Positions 57,990-64,000 of a DNA stretch of 64,000 nucleotides are shown here, piece after piece. The translations under genes were made by a program, and so were the position numbers. Every line of letters begins with the position of its first letter. Positions within the stretch are counted from its first letter, which is position 1. Source of the stretch: Gonapodya prolifera JEL478. Its lineage: Eukaryota; Monoblepharomycota; Monoblepharidomycetes; Monoblepharidales; Gonapodyaceae. The notes below the pieces were generated by a model that worked only from the letters and a program-made list of their open reading frames with translations, ran no database searches and had not been told where the DNA came from. Location of the stretch: NCBI GenBank assembly GCA_001574975.1, contig KQ965757.1, positions 74,037 to 138,036 of the forward strand, in the 5' to 3' direction.

Positions 57990-59662
57990 TAAAAGACATT
58001 GATGCAATCCCTCATGAAGCCAAACGTGACCCGTTTCTCGTAAAACAACGTCGCGACACTCGATCGACAACATTTGACATCCTCCATCTCCCATCAAAAC
58101 TTCTCCATCGTATTTTCTTCCTCCTCGACCCTGGAACCTTCTATGGCACTCTTCCACTCGTTTGTCGTGGATTCTACAAATCGCTCGCTCCCCATCTTGC
58201 CCGTATCCCCGTCAATGTCACGATCACTTATGGCGAATGCTGCAGTGTCGACGTCAATCCCAGTCAGCTGAGCCGGAAAGAACAGCGCACTTATACATTG
58301 GCTGATTCTTTTCATGCCTTGCAACTGGGATTTAATCTGTCTCAGAAACCCGTTTTGAAAGCCCTCGACGGTTTCGATGTCGCGACAGTTGAAGACGTCG
58401 AGCGAAATCGGGCCGGTCCGGCAACTCCTCCAAAGTTGCGTGACCGTATGTTTTACAAGTCCTTTCCTTGGGCTTTGAGTCAGAATGCAGCCAAAAGTGC
58501 AATGACGTCAACATGGGATCCGTCGACTTTGACACCCGTTGGAGCCCACCTCACCGTCAACCTCAAGTGGAACAAAGCTCGCAAACCATCTCACATCATT
58601 CCTTCGTACCGAGATATCGACAACCTCCCTAACCTTGCCATCGATGCCGCCGAGTCCTTCCTCCGGCGACGATTCGTGGTGGCAGCAGTAGACACCCTTG
58701 TCATCACTCCATCCGGGACGTGCTTGCACTCGGTTGAATCCATCGTTCGGGGTCTGAAACCCGAGCGTCTCGTGGTACATCGGGGCAATTGGCCTCTTCG
58801 GTGGGACGGATCGGACGTGGCTGGCGTCCGAGCTCTAAAAATGTCGGTGTGTTGCCACCGCGAGATGAAGGGAGTGAAATTGGACCAGTGGAAGGACCTG
58901 GAGAGGATCAGTGTCGAAGCGTACAGTGGGGATGCCAGCATGGCCCATTTGCTGGCCGGAGTTGCGATGGAAGGTTCCAAAAGTAAACTCACGGACTTGC
59001 ATATGAGGACAAAGAGGGGGAAGTTCGACGACCCGTGAGTGGAAGAACTACGCGTTAAGACATAGCCTTGCTCACAAACCCTGTCCGTTAGACTCGGCCT
59101 CGTTTTGATCCTTCCCTCTCTCGTCAACCTCACCCGACTTCAGCTGACCAACTGGCATTTACCGTTTCAAGCAATGCCAGAATCTGATTTCGGTATACTC
59201 TACGACGCCTTTACTTCTCTGCCGAGCAAGCTCCCCAATCTAACTTCGTTCGGAGATATACTCTACTTGAAGGACCGATTCGTTTGTGGGGCAAGCAAAG
59301 GGGGATACAAAAAGCTCGAAGAGCTACATCTTCGTGTTAGTGACGAGACTGGGGAGTTTGATGACGATCTCGCAGAGGTATGGGCCGACGCAGGTTTTGA
59401 AATAGCCTGGCACTGCCCCAATCTCAGACGTCTCTACGCTCTCGGAAACTTCGGCGCAAGTATCACAGAAAGTGTGGAAAGCTTGGTCCGCTCCGTCGGT
59501 ACTGGTTTGAGCTCGGGTGGGGGGCGTTTGGACAAAGTGATTCTCTCTGTGCCGAAAGATGCCATTGAGGATGTGCGAGACTTGGCAGTCAAAGGGGTTT
59601 CAGGATTCGAAGTTACGGCAGAATTGTCTTCCGAGTTGTGGGAGCAAGAAGGGGATGAATAA
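57990..59662 (+). CDS. F-box/LRR-like protein
   Basis: Probable substrate receptor of an SCF ubiquitin ligase. The F-box is ILHLPSKLLHRIFFLLDPGT followed by LPLVCRGFYKSLAP (about 58077-58190). A long region with weak leucine-rich periodicity follows: LVITPSGTCLHSVESIV, GVKLDQWKDLERISVEAY, LVNLTRLQLTNWHLPF, LPNLTSFGDILYL, KKLEELHLRVSDE, CPNLRRLYALGNFG. One clear intron, 59035-59091 (GTGAGT to TTAG), joins two open frames; the stop is at 59660-59662. No in-frame ATG precedes the F-box, so a first exon upstream is needed. At least 550 aa. Confidence 0.65.
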
Positions 59663-59821
59663 AGGATGAACGAGAACGTTAATAGGAGAAACCACGGTCG
59701 ATAAATAGTGTGTCGGATGTCTCAATGTGTCATGTTTTTGAATGTGTCAAGTATCACTTTTTCATCAATTCAACTTGTAAGATACTTTGAAAAGTCAATT
59801 TGTCAACCACATTCGGATGCC

Positions 59822-61987
59822 CTAGATCAAGCCATTCAGCCCCGCTTCATCTTGGGCAGCACCGTACGCATAACACCTGTCCTGGCGCACGACCGCCACT
59901 CGAGCATTGTAGTTTTTAAACCATGCTGCAAGCACGTCCTCAAGTTCTTCCACAACCACTGTGTCCGATCCCGATTCCACACTCCTGTTGGTCCCAACCG
60001 TGTGCACCACGATCCGCTGCGCCCCCAAACTGCGCATGAAGCTGTCGCTTGAAGAAGAAAGCCAATTCAATGCCTCGATATCCTTGGCCACGATAAGCCA
60101 GCTCATGGTACGAGGGTGCTGAAGAGCGTCGTCCATCTTGACATTTTCTTCTGCTTTCGTTGAGACCAACGGTTGCGGGAAAAGCTTGCCACCCGCTGGA
60201 TCACCTTCTGCGACACAGCCACCATCGAGATCGGGGATGAATGCTTGCCTGTAACTGCTCACTTTGCCCTCCGCCATGAGCCGCCGCATTTCCACGTCGC
60301 GCGCCTTTGCTTTCTCTAAGTCCAGCTCTCCGATGATGAGACCAAACGATTTCCCATGACCGACGATTGTGGTCACGTGTGGGGCGCGTTCACGTTGGTA
60401 GGTGCCCAGGAGAGGGGCAGAGGCTAGGTCGATTTCAGGGAGACGCAGCAGGTGTGAGAGCTTCCAAGAAAGCTTGACAGAGTCTCGAATACCGGCACAG
60501 AGACCTTGTCCGAGGAACTGAGGTGTTTGGTGCGCTAGAAGGGTGTGTATAAGTGGTAAACGTGTTACATAACCTCCGCATGAAAAGTTGGTTTAGTCCT
60601 CACCAGCGTCTCCAGCAAGGAATACCCTCCCCTTCTCGCTCGTCTACTTGCGCGCAACAATTGCATGGAACCGATAGACCGCGGCTCGCCACACATCGAT
60701 GGCATCCACGTCCTATACGTACACTCCAAGCAACTTCTTGATCCGGTCCAAGACAATTACCGGATCTGAGTATATCGCAGGATCTTCACCGGGGAGAAGC
60801 TTGGTCTCCCAGCGGCGGAGATTGCGTGGACCAATGATGAAAGTGCCCGGGCGATGGGGCCAGCAGTACTGACGGGACTTTGCGGGAAAAAGGTGGTTGG
60901 GCGGGTCGTTGGAGCCATGTGTCGATGTCGATCCATCACTGAAGCACACGAGGGGAAATAAATCATTGGTTTGAAGCTTTTGAAATAAATGTGGGAAGAC
61001 TGACTCACCTCGTCAAAGTCTAGAGAGTCATACGGTATTCGTAAACTTTTCCGAACAAAGCTGTTTCCAGATCCACCGTCGGCAGCAATAACGAACTTCG
61101 CCGTGATACTGAACGGTTGTTTCTCTTCGTACTTTGCCTCACCCTGCGGTTCACTCTTTCCGTTCGACAACGCGTCATTGACTGTCTCCCCTCCCGCTGA
61201 CCGCTTCAAAGAAGTAGCCGAAACCACGTCCAGCATGTTCTTATCGTAACTTGATCTTCCCTGTGATATCTTTGACATGAACCGTGACACCTTTCGCATC
61301 TTCATCAAGCCCGACGACGCGATGTTCCAGCAGAACTTCAACGACGCCGTGTGATAGATCACGGTCCGGATTCGTGCGGAGGAACCGGGACGATCCTCGG
61401 TCGCGGAGAAATCGCTCCATTTCAGGCTGGATAAACATGACGGTGGGGAACCAGGCGAGGGGGTAGGGCGGGGGCTGATCAAGTTCAAGAATTCGGAGTG
61501 TCAAGCCTCTGAAACACCTCCGAACGGTCTCCTACTCACCAACGGATCAAAGCGTTTGATAGGCTCGCCGTCCAGCCCAATGAAAGTGGTCCCAGCGTGG
61601 TTGCTACCCAATTTCGGTACAAGTCAAACTTCTTCGCCTTCGCCAACATCTTCTTCCAGGGCACACTCACCTAATCATACCCGCGATCTCCTTCCCCAAT
61701 CCAATCATCTGCAACACTCTCAGCCCCTCATGGTCCAGCACGATCGCTCTCGGTTTATCGCAAGTGTGTGGACTCTGCTCCACAAGGACCTGTAGCGCCA
61801 GCAGGTTGGCGAAGAAGCCTCCAACAGGGCCGTATCCTACGATCGCGACATCAAACGTTGATGCCAGATGGGTCGACCGGTGCGTGTTGTCGTCCACGGT
61901 CGTGGGACCGTCGGAGAACACGTTGTACTCGTCTGCGTTGGTTGGGGGCTTTTAGAAGGCGACGCCGTTGGTTGAAGAGGTGGTCAT
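59822..61987 (-). pseudogene. FAD-dependent aromatic monooxygenase (MhpA/phenol hydroxylase type), two in-frame stops
   Basis: Flavoprotein hydroxylase for phenolic acids. From ATG 61987: the FAD dinucleotide fold DVAIVGYGPVGGFFANLLAL, KPRAIVLDHEGLRVLQMIGL, QPEMERFLRDRG, VIAADGGSGNSFVRKSL with YDSLDFDE, then YCWPHRPGTFIIGPRNLRRW, RVFLAGDA joined over an intron to AHQTPQFLGQGLCAGIRD (second FAD motif), SVKLSWKL, and a thioredoxin-like C-terminus ending AGLNGLI at 59822. The order and length fit 3-(3-hydroxyphenyl)propionate hydroxylases. Two stops interrupt otherwise clean frames: TAA at 61952-61954 in the N-terminal tail and TAG at 60644-60646 between VARK and TSEKGRVFLAGDA. A few residues also seem lost after LLALQ. 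If the annotated start lies after the first stop, only the second one matters. Confidence 0.75.
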
Positions 61988-62162
61988 CTGGTGCAAATCG
62001 GTGTTCAGAGTGCGCTCTTTGGGGTTTTTGCGAGAGGAAAATGGCTTCATGGTTTGGGAGGATCGGCTCTTCTGCTTCCAGGTTCAACCGGAGCATCCAA
62101 CTCAAAGGTCCACCCTCAACCGGAACTCATTGATGTTTGCGTTTCTTCTTTCTACATACAAA

Positions 62163-63167
62163 TCACATATTGCTGAATTCAGTTGGAACCAGGAAATCGA
62201 GAACAACCGCAGGTTCTGGTGGTTCACCGGTGATTAGAAGAGTCCAGCATCAAGCATCCCCAACACAACCCTTACCAGCAGCAATGGGTCTGAAATTCTC
62301 CGTCACAACCGCTTGGTGAGCAGGGTGAGGACCGTACGCCTTCAACTCGTCCCAGCTCTCATACTCTCCAATAAGCACTGCAGGGGTTCAATCACTAAAA
62401 TGTGCCACCACAAGTGTGCGAACGCTCCACAAATCGAATCTCACCGTGGTTGTAGGGCTTCGTCCGCTCGTCCGGCAACAGCGGTCCTCCAAACAACAAG
62501 TTCCCCGGCAATCCCTGGGCCTTTCCCGCCTTCAGCCGCTCGAACCCTTTTGCCCAGTCATCAAAGTGTCCCTCCTTGACCGCAAACGCGACCACGTGGG
62601 TGATTTTGCCCTTTGGGTTGGGCTTCACGGATTCGGGAACCTCGACGTCCAGCACGAGGGGGCCTTTGCCTTCTTGGAAGAGGGGGAAGACCCGGTTTTT
62701 GGCGACGTCGAGGTCTGGTGGGCATCAGGGGGGTCAGGATGGGGGTGTGCGAGCTCGCCGGCGGAATGAGCGAGTGGCGAACGGAACTTACGAGTGGGAT
62801 CAGGCTGGTACGCTTCGAATTCGGCCCTATCGGCGAACTGGACGTACAACGCTACCACCCATCGCAATGAATCACGGCCAGTGAGTGTTCTTGCTCTCCA
62901 TCACCACTCTCAACCCCTCTACACTCTCTCACCATGAGTAAGCCCTTTTGACCTCGCCTGGTCGATCGGTCCCGAGAACACCGGGTTTCCGGGGGCCTTT
63001 CCCTCTCTAAGACCCTCCGCGATGGCGGGGACGAGGTGTTCCTTGCCCGGGGCGACGGGGATGCCGACTGGACGTGACACGACACGAAGATGGTGGGTGG
63101 AAGGCCATCAGAGAGTGATGATAGGCCACGAGGGAGTATTGGGCTTACCAAATCGAAGGATGGGCAT
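62163..63167 (-). CDS. Double Dabb-type alpha/beta-barrel protein
   Basis: Six exons: 63167-63149, 63067-62933, 62851-62792, 62714-62445, 62377-62276, 62215-62163; open frame, 212 aa. Two dimeric alpha/beta-barrel (stress-responsive Dabb, ferredoxin-like) units lie in tandem: the first ends GLTHALYVQFADRAEFEAYQ and VLDVEVPE, the second runs ITHVVAFAVKEGHFDDWAKG, GNLLFGGPLLPDERT, YNHGEVLIGEYESWDELKAY, GPHPAHQAVV, VVLDFLVP. Such barrels dimerise in single-domain relatives; here one chain could form the pair. Role unknown. It lies 176 bp upstream of the aromatic monooxygenase, same strand. Confidence 0.8.
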
Positions 63168-63457
63168 CTTAGAGCGTGCGATGGATGAAATGTGTCTCAC
63201 AGTGGATATCAGGAGCATACAATGGAACCAGTTTGGCGGTTGAACAGAAGCTCCGGACGATATTATGGCGGAAGATACCACTGATGAAAGAACAACGAAA
63301 AGGTACATCGATAAGTACGGTTTGTATGATAAGATACGACTCATAAGTTATCCCACTTCCCACTTGTCGCCCGAATGTACTGCCACACCACACGATATGT
63401 CAACTCGTTTTTCGAGTTTTAGGCCAGAACCAACACCGACCAGTATCCAGCTTCAGT
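63168..63457. other. Intergenic region
   Basis: Spacer between the small GTPase end and the Dabb gene start. No gene seen. Confidence 0.35.
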
Positions 63458-64000
63458 TTACATGACGAGACACTTCTTTTCCTTTTGATCTGCCTTACCA
63501 CCGCGAGCCTTGCGGTCAAGTATGGGGATTGCGGTGCGAATGATTTGTTCGATCACCTGTTTGCGAGTGTCAACATGAGATTGACAAAGTGAGTCAGAAA
63601 GCTTATACATCAAACAGCCTGTCGTACCTCAGAAACTCCTTCCCCGGCCTTAGCGGACACTTCGAAGTACTGCGCGGCGCCGATCGATTCTGCCACGGCG
63701 ATAGCCTGGAAAGCATATGAACTAACGTTCTGAACTACACAAAAGCATGCTAAAACAGCTCACCTCCTCCTTCGTAACTGCTCCCTCACCCCTTGCATCA
63801 GCCTTGAGACCAGCAAGTAGGACGGGAAGACCACTGTCCTTCCACACCCTGACAAACTCGGCCCACGTGTCCTGCACGTCCGCAAAGCTCTTGCGGTCGC
63901 CCACGGCAAAGCAGATCAGCACCGCATGTGCGTTCAGGCCGTCCTGTAGCGCCGTCTTGCGAGTCGACGGGAGAGAGGCCACGGGCGGGTCCATATCGAC
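63458..64000 (-). CDS. Rho/Ras-type small GTPase, 5' part beyond window
   Basis: Membrane-anchored molecular switch. Visible exons: from the window edge to 63764, 63705-63628 and 63556-63458. They encode HAVLICFAVGDRKSFADVQD, then LPVLLAGLKADAR (G4 region with an unusual GLKAD in place of the common N/TKxD), YFEVSAKAGEGVSE (G5 SAK) and a C-terminus EKKCLVM, a CAAX prenylation box. The pattern VLICFA.D..S..NVQ suits the Rho branch better than Rab. The P-loop and switch regions lie outside the window, so subfamily is open. Confidence 0.75.

Overview
The window looks like nuclear DNA of a filamentous or zoosporic fungus. Nearly every gene is split by short GT-AG introns of about 50-95 nt, often very many (19-20 exons in the two MFS genes). 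The gene set is fungal: an ACS-family MFS pair, SFC1 and UCP4 mitochondrial carriers, PEX11, VPS16, a YGR210C-type Obg GTPase, microsomal P450s. A TmcB-like membrane protein, a UCP4-type carrier and a CHTOP/FoP-type RGG protein point to an early-diverging lineage, perhaps a chytrid. That placement is inference. I recognised no RNA gene or CRISPR array.

Left part (0-25.4 kb, mostly intact): a tandem P450 family with two intact nine-exon copies (352-2581, 3587-5804), one orphan exon fragment (7685-8222) and one decayed full-length copy (12913-15006), interleaved with an ankyrin-repeat gene and a Cu(I)-exporting P-type ATPase with three metal-binding domains. Then come the succinate/fumarate carrier SFC1, an ALKBH1-type dioxygenase with a premature stop, and two tandem MFS transporters.

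Middle (25.4-37 kb, worn): a short-chain dehydrogenase relic, an F-box-like gene, a 5'-truncated lipase, a methyltransferase, a ubiquitin hydrolase and VPS16. Most of these carry stops or frame changes in otherwise well preserved frames, either from decay or from poor assembly. A large TmcB-like multi-pass membrane protein follows (37.1-43.7 kb).

Right part: PEX11, a UCP4-like carrier, the Obg GTPase and an aldo-keto reductase (44-51 kb); a gene-poor stretch of degenerate repeats (51.2-54.6 kb); an RGG/FoP mRNA-export type protein; an F-box/LRR-like protein; an FAD phenol-hydroxylase-type monooxygenase next to a double Dabb-barrel protein; and the 3' part of a Rho/Ras GTPase that runs off the end.

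The most unusual signals are: a GC-rich repeat family sitting only in oversized introns of three genes, always antisense to the host transcript and coinciding with both N bases; start codons split or immediately followed by an intron in three genes; repeated in-frame stops, several at expected Trp positions, in minus-strand genes; and a shared short element upstream of the P450 paralogues.
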